A stretch of DNA of 64,000 nt, taken from assembly GCA_027405735.1 (NCBI GenBank), contig JAPEHQ010000005.1, positions 1,550,001 through 1,614,000 on the forward strand, given 5' to 3'. The notes below the pieces were generated by a model. The model was not told the origin of the DNA and searched no databases. It worked only from the letters and a program-made list of their open reading frames with translations. Within the stretch, counting starts at the first letter, position 1, and the number at the start of each line of letters is the position of its first letter. Origin of the DNA: Mucor racemosus (taxonomy: Eukaryota > Mucoromycota > Mucoromycetes > Mucorales > Mucoraceae). A program made the translations under genes and the position numbers. Below are positions 21,301-34,075 of the stretch, piece after piece.

Positions 21301-24300
21301 GTTTCAATATTCAACAAGAAGAACAATTCGACCAATGGACAAATGGGAACAATATGAGCGCTACTGCTGCTGCTGCAAAGAAACGTCAAAGTGGTAGTCA
21401 AAGAAATTATTGGTCTACAGGTATTCAAATGGTAGATGCAGCTGCAGCTGCTAAAAAACGAGAATCTACTACTAGCAGCATTGCTGCTCATTCAATTAGT
21501 GAAACAGGTAGCGAGCAATGGTTTGACCCTGATGATGACTGGACTGTGGATTCCCATAGACAATCTCAATTAAAAACTAATAGACACAGTGATTCATCTG
21601 TTGATTCAAGCACATTTTCTTACAAGCATTCTGATTTAACCGATAATACAAGAGTGGAAGATGATGACGATGATTACAGTTATTATAAACAGCAAGTACA
21701 TTATGATCATATTACTAGCCAGTCTCAACAAGAACATGCAGGCTATGAAGATGATAGAGAAGATCAAGAGAAATTACATCAACAGAGATCAATAGATCAA
21801 GCAAACGGAGAAGATTATTATTCTACTAATGGACATACAATTCCATCAAGATTTGATGGTAGAGAATCAATAATTGATGTACTGCCTCCTGCATTAGATA
21901 ATGCAACAACCAACTACAATAATGATAAAGATGAAGATGACTATTACTCTACTAGTTTACACGCAATTCCACCAAAAAACAATGTAAACGAAGCTCAACC
22001 ACGTCAATTACACACTACAACTATTCCCAGCAGTGCCATTGGAACTGCAATAATTGACAAGGACAATGCCAGTGATGAAGATGATTACTATTCGACTAAT
22101 CTGCACTCAATTCCTTCCAAGAGTAATGATAAAGAGGCGCAACCACGTCAATTGAATACAACAACTATTCCCAGCAGTGCCATTGGAACTGCAACAATTG
22201 ACAAGGACAATGACAGTGATGAAGATGATTACTATTCAACTAATCTGCACTCAATTCCTTCCAAAAGTAATGATAAAGAGGCGCAACCACGTCAATTACA
22301 CACTACAACTATTCCCAATTCTGTTGTTGCAACAGCAACAGTAGATGGTGATAGCGATGATGACCAAGAAGAATATTATGCATCTACAAATGCAATTTCA
22401 CAAAATCATAGTGATAAAGATGCTCAACCACGTCAATTAAACACTACGACTATTTCCAGCAGTGCTATTGCAACCGCAACAATAGATCAGGATAGTGATG
22501 ATGGCGAAGATGATTATTATTCAACGAATTTACATGCTATCCCATCAAATCAAAATGAAAAAGAAATACAGTCGCGTCAATTAAATACCACTTCTAACAG
22601 TACAGTAGCTGATAACAACAATGATGTCCAAGATGACTATTACTCTACTAATTTACATACAATTCAATCAAAACAAGCTAGTGAGCAATCGACAGCTAGT
22701 ATACAATTACATCAGTTAAATACAACAACTATTTCAAACACTGCTACTACTACAGCATCGATAGACTATCATAATGATAATGTTGAAGATGATTATTATT
22801 CTACCATGTTACATACCGCATCATCCAATCGAACAGAAGAAAAAGGAATGAGCAGTTATTATCAACATAACGAAGAGCATGACCAAGGCGATCATGAAGA
22901 AGAAGGTGAAATCACTGTATTTATGAACCATCAATTCCATCAACAACCTGAACAAGATGATCATAATCAATCTTTAAACTCGTTGCATTCTAATACAAAT
23001 ACCATTGAGCAATCGTCATCATCGCAAAGAGATTTCTTGTCTGTAAAGACAGAAATTAATGAAAATGATGATACCCATTCTCTTTACAAGGTACCTTCGC
23101 GTACAATTGACATTGCTGATGCAGGTACCGTACAAGCATCTGTTCCTCATGATCCCAATCATCCTCGTATAGAAGATATTTCTCATTATATGAATGCGTT
23201 ACCGGCACTCGGAGGCAAAAATAAAGATGTAGGTGGCTCTATGTTTGACCTTGATGAACAACAAGATGCAATTGTGAAACGAGTTATATCCACCAAAGAG
23301 AATTCACAATTAGAGAATGAAGCCGCAATACCTAATGTCGAGTTGAATCCAATCCGAGGTATTCCCAATGCACATGAAGTTAATGAACATTTCATGAGCA
23401 ATATGCATGCAACTGAAGAAGGCAAAATCTCCATGTCTTCTTTGGAAGCAAGTCAATTTGGCAAAATGTATATTGGGGTGAGTGGTGCTCATCATATGTT
23501 ATTGCCTTTACCAAAAGAAATCACCTATGTTCGCTGTGTTATTAGCGATGGAGAATATGAATATATGTCTCGTTATGAAGTATTAGGACATCAAATTTTG
23601 ATGGATTATGAATGTGTTATTGACACAAAACCGGGCATGATTATTACTGTATCTTTACATGTTCGACCAGATTATCATGTTAAACCTAGAACAGGTTGGA
23701 GTAGGTGGTTTACATCCATTCGTAAACAAAAAGAACATTTGAGTGGTTACGTGCATCCTGATGATGGCGCTATTGGACAAACCCGTTTCGCCGTAGATCA
23801 TATGGTACCTGGGTGCCATAAAAAGACTTATGAGGCACATTTTGATTGCTTTAATTCATGGTATGCCAGAACAACTAGAGAGCGTGCAAGAAGAGAACAA
23901 TTTGGAGATGAAGAAGATTTCCTTAAAATTGTAGGTAAATTAAATGTTGAAATGCTGTATCTTCCTGTGTCCAACCCCTCTGTGGTAAGTGCTTTTTTAT
24001 TTTTATTTTGTAAGATTAGTTAATCGCACGTGTTGAACAATTTCAAATATAATTATAGCAAGTGCCTAGAAGTCTTCGAGAATGTGATTTAACGTTAAAA
24101 ATTCGCCAATGGCATGATACATGCTGGCAAAGTGGGTATTTGACAACTAGATGTCAAGGAAATAAGGTAAATCAATTTCTTTTAAAAACTGATACAAATA
24201 TTGACAAAACAAAATGTAGATTTGGGAAAGACACTATTATCGATTAATTGGTAGTCAATTAATTGGCTATACAAACGAAGAAAATGAAATTAATCGTCAA

Positions 24301-24564
24301 GTCTGGGATCATTACAATATTGCTGATGTCTTAAGATTGAGCGCAGCAGCAGATAAAGTGATTATCACACTTGTAGAAGAAGATACGTCTAAAGTATTTA
24401 CAGATACAATCCACTCAAACGAGTCAAAGGGATTCTTTAGATTAACATTTTCAGATTATTATCTGGATTGCGTTAGTGATGATTTAGATGACAGCGAAGA
24501 ATGGGTTAAAACATTGAAATCAATGATCGGAAGAGTTCCATTACGATTACCGTTTTCAGATTAA
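18306..24564 (+). CDS. Ankyrin repeat + anillin/Bud4-like + PH domain protein
   Basis: Probable septin/cytokinesis scaffold acting at the cortex or septum. Exons: 18,306-18,605, 18,688-20,209, 20,267-20,983, 21,040-23,984, 24,059-24,166, 24,220-24,564. All keep frame and use GT/AG, most with CTAAC-like branch sites; the product is 1978 aa. The N-terminus (~95-150) has ankyrin-like helices (NTAMHLAYL...LLMDKGALINIPNKSGHLPI). The middle is low-complexity and acidic, with a basic/coiled segment ~250-310. A tandem array of ~45-48-residue repeats spans ~1107-1443. Residues ~1650-1800 (LPLPKEITYVRCVISDGEYEYMS ... RPDYHVK ... DCFNSWYAR) match the region preceding the PH domain in Bud4/Mid2/Int1 proteins. 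The PH domain is at ~1850-1975 (WERHYYRLIG ... EEWVKTLKSM). Introns 1 and 3 decide the fusion: without them two separate frames would result. Intron 2 (57 nt, multiple of three, no stop) could be retained and would add a hydrophobic stretch; I treat it as intron because of its GTACAC...CTAAC...AAAG shape. Intron 1 holds a run of ~28 A. Confidence 0.85.
21820..22830 (+). repeat. Coding tandem repeat, ~135-150 bp unit, about 8 copies
   Basis: Within the anillin-like gene. Each unit begins with an acidic run then YYSTNLHxIPS, followed by QPRQLNTTTI and a Ser/Ala/Thr stretch ending in DxD-rich residues. Units start near 21,820, 21,940, 22,085, 22,230, 22,370, 22,515, 22,635 and 22,790. The third and fourth units are almost identical at the DNA level, which suggests recent unequal exchange. 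The outer units are diverged. Confidence 0.9.
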
Positions 24565-24890
24565 AATAAAAACCCCACTCTTTTTTTGTATCACCCACTT
24601 TATTCTCAATTTGACATGAACAAAAATAGAGACACAATATAATACAAATTGTACATGTTGGGCGATCATCTTGTTTCAAATGTGTAATTAACATCTCGTT
24701 TTCCAGGGAGCGATTGTTTAAAACATGATGGAGAAAGTGAGAAAGAAAGAGCAAGAGCAAGAGCAAGAGGCATTAGATGATAACACAGCGTATCATTATG
24801 CTCTCTTTTACTACTGCTTGAATACAAATGCTGACATAATTGCAGGATGTGGATGGATACAATAAGCAACAAAATATATAGAACAAAAAG

Positions 24891-24927
<37 letters not shown>

Positions 24928-25098
24928 CTGACATGGGCCAGTTGGAAGTTATCCATTTACATATATCTGGATAAGTTTCTAGACCCAAAAAATTAACTTT
25001 TTATAAGATTCCTTTTCTCGGTAAATTCATTTCTTTCTTTTCTTTCCACTCTATATCTTTTATTTTTTTTCTTACCCTGAAAAATAAATAGAAAAACA
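24565..25098. other. Intergenic region with long poly-T tract
   Basis: 3' flank of the anillin-like gene and leader of the glycosyltransferase gene. A run of about 31 T is centred on 24,910. The final ~80 bases before the next ATG are CT-rich, as expected of a fungal leader. Apparent minus-strand frames here encode poly-lysine from the T-run and are rejected. Confidence 0.7.
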
Positions 25099-27282
25099 AT
25101 GAATAGAAAATTTTATATATTAACATTGATCTCATTTTTGTGTTGCTTATTAATATTCACATTATATCCATCGCTGAGGTTATCATCTGAAGCTTATGCA
25201 TCATCAACACATGCCTCAAGAGATGAAAAGAGCACACTATTCAAAATCTTTGATAAAAAGAGTGCATTGGCCACAATGTTATGTGATCCTAATATGGTAA
25301 AAATTTGTTGTGAACACAGAATCGGTGCAGTGTAACTGATAATATTTATTTATTTTAGATGGAAGCAACATTAGTTTCAATCTATTCTTTACATTCTGCT
25401 TTCGCAAATAAACCTTCGAGTAAAACTGATATCATTGTATTGCTTCCTGAATCCATTCGATTTGAACAGCAAGATATCAATCATCTGGAAAAACTTGGCG
25501 CACATGTCATTCGAGTGAGTTGATTCTATATGGTCATATGAAACATTTGATATCTAATTCCTCTTATAGACTGCATTTCCTCAATCAATTTCAACTCATG
25601 AAAATGATTCTTGTAATACAATGATTAATCTTTGGGCTTTGTTTGATTATCAAAAGATTGTTTATTTTACACCTGATGTAGTATTTGATAATGTATGTCA
25701 TATATACGACAACTGAAAATTTTTTTAAAGCGCTATTCTAACCTTCTACACTGCTAATTTTAGAATGTCGATCAGTTATTCAATTATCCACCTGGTTCAG
25801 CCTTATCATTGAATAATGATCAAGATACCCCACTCTTTGTATTAGAACCAAATCCAAATTTATTTGAGAGTCTTGTTAGAAATTACAGAAAAGCAGCCGC
25901 AAGTAATTACTCATTTCCTGAGTTATTACAAGATTCTTACTTTGAATACAAATTTAGAATCCCACCAAAAGAAATCGCAAAGGTAATTTGCACAATAAGA
26001 AATTATCGTAATGACATTAATATCTTTTTTCAACAGAATATTCATGTCTATTCTGCTCCTATGAAGCCTTGGAACTTTCATACATACAGTGATATCGATT
26101 GGAAAAAGCATTATGATCCTGTAGGCTTTTATAAATGGCGCCGTATCAATAATGACGTTAGACATTTACTTGATCCTTGTATGTTATATAATATCTTTCC
26201 CCTCCCCCCCCCCAACAAAATATTCTAGTTTAAAATTAGTAACATTTCTTTTCACATAGCTGCTACAAAAGATTGGGTAAATGAACCAAGACAACGTATG
26301 GTTTGCGATTCTTATTTGGAATCAGTTACGAATGTCAATCATTATCCAATTCAAGATAAATTCTCTGTTATGATCAGTACTTACAATCCTGAACGTATTG
26401 AACATCTTTCATTGATTATTCGGCATTTGCTTCAATCTGGAAAAGTGCATACCGTTTTTATTACATGGCATAATCCCGCTTTAGAAGTACCTGCTTCATT
26501 ATATCAAGGCATCAATGAAAATGATTATGCACGAGTCAAGGTATTGGGTCAAACTTTTGATTCTTTGAACAATCGTTTCAACCCTGTAGACGAATTGAAG
26601 ACCGACGCTGTTTATATCATGGATGATGATATCTATGTTGACTTGAAAGATTTAGAGTTTACTTTTTCTGTAAGTTTAATCTACCATATCTGCTTGCATG
26701 ACCTATACTAATCCTGAATAGGTTTGGCGCTCTCGTAAAGATAGTGTCGTAGGTCATTTCCCTCGTTTGCATACTTATGATCCTATCACCAAAGATGCTT
26801 CTTATAAATTGATCGGAAAGGCTCCTTATAGCATCATCTTAACAAAGAGTATGTTTATTAGATCAGATTATTTATTCAGTTATACTTGGTAAAGTTTCAA
26901 ATATATTTATATAATATGCATACCTTTTGGCTGACTGACAATTATTTCTATTAGTTTACTCGAACCTAAATTACATCAACTTATTGACAGTCAATTGAAT
27001 TGTGAAGATCTTGGTTTTTCAATGATGGCTTCTGGTATGAGTAATGCTGCTTCTACATTTGTTCGCCCAAAGAAATTTATGGAAGACTTTGGTCTCGAAC
27101 AAGGCATTAGTACCAATACAGCTCATATGCCTGCTCGTGCTGATTGTATTTCAGATTTTATTACTCATTTCTGGAATGCAAAAGATCCTTTAATCAATTC
27201 ATATGATATTGCTGCACCTTTTGATAAACCTCAAATCCGTATTGGAGATTGGGATAAAATTGAGAAAACTATCTTGGGTTAA
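25099..27282 (+). CDS. Type II membrane glycosyltransferase, GT8-like + GT64 (exostosin-like) domains
   Basis: Predicted Golgi/ER enzyme that transfers sugar from a nucleotide-sugar donor; acceptor unknown. Exons: 25,099-25,296, 25,359-25,514, 25,570-25,692, 25,764-25,982, 26,037-26,178, 26,260-26,669, 26,722-26,888, 26,955-27,282, giving 580 aa. Residues ~7-24 form a signal anchor (LISFLCCLLIFTLYP). Residues ~65-235 resemble a glycogenin/GT8 fold (MEATLVSIYSLHSAF ... NTMINLWALFDYQKIVYFTPDVVFDN). Here a canonical DxD is not seen; VYFTPDVVFDN stands in its place. Residues ~315-575 are GT64 (FSVMISTYNPERIEHLSLIIRHLL ... VYIMDDDIYVD with the metal-binding DDD near 400 ... NCEDLGFSM). Fusions of the two folds are plausible in fungi, but I am relying on pattern memory. 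The donor/acceptor role is not claimed. Confidence 0.82.
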
Positions 27283-28315
27283 ATTATCGTTATTTTCCCA
27301 ATTTTTCAATACATACATAATTTAAACATATATTCAAGTTTTTCTCTATTAAGAGAAAACAAACAAATATGCTTCACCGAATTCAGCATTTCCCTTTTTC
27401 TCTTTTCATCCGATATCTGCATTAACATAGTAATATATAACAATAACAATAAAACAACCTCTAGAGTGTATTAGAACAAGGATGTTTCCTTTTTGAGCTT
27501 TTCCTACTACTGGTCATCATCACCGCCTCATCTACCATATTTAAAGGCCGCCATTTTTTTTATTTAGTTTTTAGGATTTTTACACCTCCATAAAAGCATG
27601 AAATTACATAAATAAATTATTTCATAAAATCTATTGGCATACAGGGTATCCTTCAATTTTTTTAGATCTCGATAAATTAGGATTATGAATGAGATTAATA
27701 TGCCATTCTAAATGGGCATTCTTTTTAAGGATTAAAACCATATTTTTAAAAATAAAAAATGCCTCGTTGTAGCTGGAATATCTATGTATTACATCAAATA
27801 CTTGTATCGTATGCAAACCAATTCTAAAATTATGGAAAAAATCTCCAAAAAGAACAGAAAACGTATCGGAGTTTTAATTGCATGTGTCGATGCGCGTCGG
27901 GAATTGAAATTAACTGGAACGACGAGAGAAATATGTCATTCTACGCAGTCTTTTTAGCCAGGATTTGGGAAATTCAATTCATTTTTAACATAATTGAGGA
28001 TGATTACTTTACGGAGAGGTTCGAAAAAGGGGTTCCACTATTGCATAGATACTTCTAGTGTGAGGTGACGTATGAAAAGATGTGCTAAATATTCGCCGTT
28101 TTAATGAAGAGCTTCCTTTTCCATGATGATTCAGTTGGATTTACCAATCAATTACGCTGGGTCCGGTCAAGGTTGTGATACCATTTGTGAAGGTGAGGTG
28201 GGTGGTCTGGGGGCAGCAGGGCTATATCATATTATATCAGACGATTTCGTATATTTTTGTTTTTTTTATTTTTTTCCAAAACCCTCTTTCTTGTGTATAA
28301 TAAATAAATAATAAG
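27283..28315. other. Intergenic region upstream of TOM70
   Basis: About 1 kb with no supported gene. 27,280-27,470 is the 3' flank of the glycosyltransferase gene. The short stretch 27,860-28,000 is less AT-rich. The last ~60 bases before the TOM70 ATG are T-rich, then an AATAAATAAATAATAAG leader. Confidence 0.6.
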
Positions 28316-30511
28316 ATGGCACCCGTTCAAAGTACTGAAAAAGCTTCTTCCGTAACATTGGATAAAATCAAAAAGTCATTCGAGGACAAAGATTGGAAGT
28401 TTTACTGCGCTATTGCTGCTGGTTTGACCCTTGCAGGCGCTGGTGCTTATTATATCACTTCAGGTAGCAACAAGAAGGGTAAGAAGAAGCCTGAATCAAA
28501 GAGAGAAGGTAAAATTTCATACATTTGTTAATATATAAACGTGTAATGTTAAATTAAAAATATTTCATTCATAGTCAAGAAAGAAACAACTAGTACTACA
28601 TCTTCAAAAGAAGCCCCTGTCACCCCTGCTACCACTGCTGCAGCAGCTGAAGAGGCTGCTACCACCACTACCACTACCACTACAACCGAAACAACTACAA
28701 CTACATCTACCCCTGATTATGCCACTTTATCAGAAACTGAAATTGCTGCTTTAACTGACGAGGTATGTAACCATAAAAATTAATTTCATTTAATCAATTG
28801 AACTAACATGTTACTATAGCAATGTGCTGAAGCTGCTCAATCTCTCAAGACAAAGGGTAATGCCAAGTTTAGTGGTAAATCATATGAAGAAGCCGCTGAA
28901 TTGTATACTTTGGCTCTTCAATACAAGGCAGATCCCATCTTCTTTTCCAACCGTGCCGCTTGTTATGCTAATTTAGGTTATAATGATCGCGTTATTGAAG
29001 ATTGTAATGAAGCTCTTCGTTTAGATCCTGTTTATGTAAAGGCATTGAATAGACGTGCTCATGCCTTGGAAAAGAAGGGTGATTTAGAAAACTCTCTTTA
29101 TGGTAAGTATTATATTGGTGGTGGTTGAGGAGAGATGCTGTTGATATTTATTTGACACATTTTTTGCTAGATTTTACTTGTGTCTGTATCCTTGATGCTT
29201 TCAAAAATGATGCTGCTAGTAAGGCTATGGAACGTGTTTTAAAGCTTGTTTCTGAAAACAGAGCCAAGGAAATTATGAAGGTAACGATTTAAAGGATATT
29301 TATGAATCGCTACATACTAAGAAATTTATCAATACAGACCAAGAAGCCTCGTTTGCCCTCTCCCACCTTTGTCAGTGCTTACCTTGATTCATTCCGTCCT
29401 GGTAAGATTTTTTTTTATTATTATTATTATTATATGAGGAAAGGACTCGGTTACTGAAATAATGCATTGTAGTTGTTCAAGATTTAGCTAGCATTCCTGA
29501 TGAGGAAACTGGTGATGCCTATTATGCCAAGGCCTATCGTGCCATTGCTGAAAAGGATTACAGTGGAGCTTTGGAAGCTTGTGAAAAGGCTGTTGAATTA
29601 GGTTGCTCCAAGGCTTATCAAGCTTATGCATTGAACTTGATGGGTACTTTTGCCTTTTTGAAGGGTAATACTGCTGAAGCTTTGACTTATTTCAATAAGG
29701 CTATTGAAGCTGATCCCAAATATGTTCAAAGTTACATTAAGCGTTCTAGTATTTATATGGAACAAGGTATGTTTGTGAAAATAAGGAAGCAGAATTAAGG
29801 CGAGGTATTGATTTGTGAAATTCTAAATTAGGTGATGTGGAAACTACCTTCAAGCAATTTGAAGATGCTGTCGCTATTAATCCTAGTGATCCCGATATTT
29901 ATTACCACAGAGGTCAAGTCAATTATATTAGTGGAAACTACGATGCTGCCGCCAAGGACTATAGCGAAAGTATTAAATTAGATGATTCCTTTGTCTATGC
30001 TCATATTCAACTCGGTGTTGTTCAATACAAGCTTGGTTCTATTTCTTCTTCCATGTCCACTTTCAACAACACTCTCAAGAAGTTTGCCAACAGTACTGAT
30101 GTTCATAATTACTATGGTGAACTTTTGGTTGATCAACAAAAGTTACCTGAGGCCATTGATATGTTCGGCAAGGCCATGACTTTAGATCCCAAGAACCCTC
30201 TTCCTTACATTAACAAGGCCATGTTGATGTATCAAGTGATGGGTAACATTGAAGAAGCTACTCAATTATGTCAAAGTGCTTTAGAAGTTGATCCTGCTTG
30301 TGATGCTGCTGTTGCATCTCTTGCTCAAATTCTTTTGGAACAAGGCAAACCTGAAGAAGCTCTTAAATACTATGAAATGGCCATCAATTTAGCTAGAACT
30401 GAAGCTGAATTAGAACATGCCATCTCTTATGTGGAAGCTACAAAGACTCAAACTCGTTTTGCCAATGATTTCCCTGATGCTGCTGCTAAATTGAAGGCAT
30501 TGAGAGGTTAA
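28316..30511 (+). CDS. TOM70: Mitochondrial import receptor TOM70
   Basis: Outer-membrane receptor of the TOM complex that accepts Hsp70/Hsp90-bound precursors such as carrier proteins. Exons: 28,316-28,508, 28,575-28,762, 28,820-29,102, 29,171-29,280, 29,338-29,401, 29,473-29,766, 29,832-30,511, giving 603 aa, close to the usual ~600. An N-terminal anchor (~29-50, FYCAIAAGLTLAGAGAYYITSG) is followed by a lysine-rich stop-transfer patch. A Thr-rich linker (~70-105) precedes the TPR region. The clamp TPRs start at ~128 (AQSLKTKGNAKFSGKSYEEAAELYTLAL ... SNRAACYANLG ... ALRLDPVYVKALNRRAHALE). A helical TPR superhelix (~250-600) follows, including YYHRGQVNYISGNYDAAAKDY. All introns are 50-70 nt. 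Intron 5 contains a (TTA)n run. Confidence 0.95.
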
Positions 30512-30775
30512 AAAAATCAAGCCTTTAATTAGAAGATATGTATATTATTTAACCCGCTTATAATGAATTCAATAAATAAAAAATAAAAATGATTCAATGT
30601 GTTTTCTCACATATGGGATAGTTTCAGTTATATACTCACTCTCTTTTCAAAAGACAAAGATAATTGAATAGTGTTTGTTTTGCTTAAACATGCCAATTTT
30701 TAGGATATATACACCTTAGATACTGCTAAATTTATATGAATTGGTCGTATTATGCTACCTATTTCTAAATTCATT
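30512..30775. other. TOM70 3' flank
   Basis: Contains AATAAATAAAAAATAAA-type polyadenylation signals around 30,571-30,588. Nothing else is recognised before the F2 repeat begins. Confidence 0.6.
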
Positions 30776-31905
30776 TTAAGTCTCACGAAAGTCTTGAAGA
30801 CACGTAAAATTCACTGCTTTTCCTTAAAAACTGGGTCTCACGTTTCATCCCTGCACAACTTTTTTTTTCACTAAATACCACCAAGAAAAAATTATATACT
30901 AATGTACCTAAGATGTTCAAATTTAATCCAAAAACAAGTATCTGGAAATATCCTACTTTTTGCAGGTGGTATTAATTTTTTGGTGCTAATGTTTCAGATT
31001 TTTGCAGGTACTTCACTGCTAAAGGTAACAACTTTGAGCTTTTATATCTCTACAAAACATTAAGCTATACCAACACTTTTTATTAATGAAACTTACTTGT
31101 TTTGAAATGCTCTATAACATATTTTAATATAAATCGGAGTAATTTTTTTTTTCATTTTTTTGACATTTCTTTGACATTTCTATAGTAGGTTTCAAAATAT
31201 TGGCTAAATTGAACAACATTTTTTTTACATTCATGTCATCAGTCTCGTTGAGCTCTCTTGGACCCAATTTAGTTTTTTTTTAAAATACTAATTTTTCGTG
31301 GAGATATCCTCAAAAATGTGTAGAAAGAGATGCGTTCGTTTCTGGCTTCCATTTTCCCCTTATATACCTTCATCCCAAATTCTGAATTTGAAAAAAAATT
31401 GACAAAAATCTCGTTTTCTCTACACATGATGTAGCTAGAAGTTTCATCAGTAGCTCGACCGGTAGATAATGTTTTTGTAAATTATTTCAATTATTTGTAT
31501 TTAAAACATGCTTATGAAAAGTGATCAGTATATTCAAAAAACCTTCAAAAATTCAATTGCATTTTGCGCAAAACTTAATATAAAACATTAGCCTAGCTTT
31601 TACTTATATGGATGCATAATACAAAACTCTACAAAAATCATTTAATTTGCTAGTTCAACTTACTTTGCAGTTCATGAGCTATGAAATAATTTTGTTTTTT
31701 GGATCATTTTTGGATCAGTTTTACAACAACAAATCGATTTTTGAACTCAGTCAGCATAGGCTATAAGATTTAATGTAATTTATTATTTTGATTTATCTTG
31801 ACAAAAAATTAATATTTTTCACTGAAACAAAAAATGAAGAGTAGCTTTTAGTTGGATCTATCTTTTGAATACGACAAATTAACCCCTCGATTTAGGTGCT
31901 TAGTT
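30776..31905 (+). repeat. 1.1-kb repeat family F2, copy 2
   Basis: Starts near TCACGAAAGTCTTGAAG and ends near CCTCGATTTAGGTGCTTAG. It aligns with 52,492-53,640 and 62,325-63,430. The family's shared minus-strand frame is broken by several stops here, so this copy is dead. Boundaries are set by where similarity to the other copies stops. Confidence 0.8.
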
Positions 31906-33357
31906 TTTTTTACATAATATTAGTAAAAGAGTTATTTCTATTATTCATATATATATATATCATCTTCATTTCTCAGAAAATATAAAGGCTTCAAAAGCGA
32001 AACATTTGTTTTCCCCCTATTAAAAACACAGTCTGAGGTGCCAAGTATCTCAAGTTTTTAATAAGCTTGCGCATAAAGGTTTCTAAGCTAAATCTTCTTG
32101 TTTTTCAATATTTTATTACATATTAAAGTTTCAGGAATAATCGTAAATCCTGTTTTTTTTTTGTTTTTCATTTTTGTAGTTTTAATAATTTGGAGGATTT
32201 TCACATTTTTTTACAAAAGTATCGCTAGAGATTAGGCAACCAAGTTTTCTAGGGTAAAATTGATTGCTCAATACGAATTGAAATGTCAAAAGAATCTGTA
32301 TAAATAATTTTGCAAGAATATCCCACTTTTATTAACAATACATCCAAAAGATATATTTATACGCATTAATTGTAACTACTACTGCAGTAAAATATGGGTG
32401 TAAAAAGCGATAAAGAATACTGTTAAAATCCTTCTTTATTAAAATATGGATAATGTGCAATAAAATGGTTATTCTACGTCTCTATTTATATCATTTGGTG
32501 ATTATTTACTATCTTGCAATTGCATTGCAATTGTCAACGATTCCATTAATTTTGAGTATAAATGTTGGGTTGTTTGGTTATTGATTTGGTAGATCAAGAA
32601 CGGTGTTTTAAATATAGTTTGTCAATCATGCTTTCAGAACAGCCCTTACTTGTTCTACATGATAAGCATGTACTTTTTGTATCTTTTATTTAGGATATCC
32701 CACATTACTTTAGTATTTTAGCATCTCTTATTTGAGTATTATACCCTTGCTATCTTTATGCAATTGTCTATTTACTATATAGTCTTATCTTTGATAACAT
32801 GGTTTCAAATGAGATGACATTTAATTTAGGTATTTTATGATGGGAATCTAGCTTAGTTCACTTCAACTACTAGGATTTTATTACTATCTTCTAAGAATAT
32901 GATGTAAATCAATGCAGATCATTGATTTACTATAACACCAATTATAGTCTGAGACCTTGGATGTGAGATCTATGATGAGTATTGACTGGCATAACGCCAA
33001 TCTGCAATCTATTTTACTGTATCTATTAATTTCGTTGAAATTTTTGTGGTAAAAATTTTGCTAGAGTTTAGCATAAATGCTATACGCCTATGACAGCCCT
33101 TAAATTTTATTATAAAATCTTACTTGAACGCATAATGAGAGTAGTTGAACAAATTATTCCTCATATTTTGGTATATAGTAGTCTTAAATAATTAATCTAG
33201 GTTCAACGACTTTAAAGGGCAAAATAAGCTAAAAAACGTAAATATTTGTACTGGTTGATATATCATTCTGAATCGGATGTTAAATCCAAAAGTAAAACAA
33301 TAGTTCAGGAACCGAAATTCAAGTCAATTAAACATCAATGGGACTACGGTTTCAGCA
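31906..33357. other. AT-rich intergenic stretch, nothing recognised
   Basis: No frame, RNA gene or clear repeat is supported. There is a short (AT)n run near 31,950 and several T-runs. Directly repeated phrases about 'ataacaccaat' and 'ataacgccaat' occur near 32,935 and 32,990 in similar contexts, suggesting an old local duplication. Confidence 0.5.
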
Positions 33358-34075
33358 TGGAACTCAATGTAATTCGCCTCTAGCATAATAATTATAAAAT
33401 GAGACTATATCATCATCAAATAAACTACCACACAATATTAACATGTATAAAGGCTTACAGTAATAAGCTTGAATCAAGTGGGTACAGCATCATTAATTCT
33501 TGAAAATGTTCTCAAGTATTATAAAATCTCTTATTTTTAAGACTTACAAGGCTTACATGCGAAATATTAATTTAAAAAATTATTCTTGTCCAGATCATCA
33601 ATTTTGACATTTTTTAATTTTTTTTTCTGATTTTGCAAATCTAGAGCTAAGTATACTACCAATTATAAAAACAAAAAATATACACATATACAACATCTAG
33701 CGCTCTATTTGCTCAATAAAAAATAACAAACATTTTTATTGCAAAATATTACGTGAAAATCCTTTAACCAAAAAACCGTTTTTGGGCCAAAAGTATAAAG
33801 TTTCATTACTTAACATTTAATATTAAGCTTTTATAAAATGAATATTAGTTATGGCTACAATTTTCTCTCACAATGTAGTATATTTAAACGTTGATTTTGG
33901 TATCAAAATTTGATTTTTCTGTTTTTTGATCAAAATCATGAGTGTTGGTAAGAATAAAATGAGTCCCGAAAATGTCCGCTACAAAGTCTGAATTTTCAGA
34001 TTGCATATGGTTAAGTATAAAAAATATTGAAAAAAAGCGCTGTTTTATTTAAAATTTAGATATACCATAATATAG
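33358..34075 (+). repeat. Family B repeat, copy C (core only)
   Basis: Matches 12,995-13,700 of copy B, from AACTCAATGTAA through ATCATCAAATAAACTACC to ATATACCATAATA. Both flanks are unrelated to the other copies, so it is a truncated copy. Confidence 0.85.

Noticed and set aside
24666..24988. Minus-strand frames with poly-lysine
   Set aside because: Product of the T-run at ~24,910; no other coding character.
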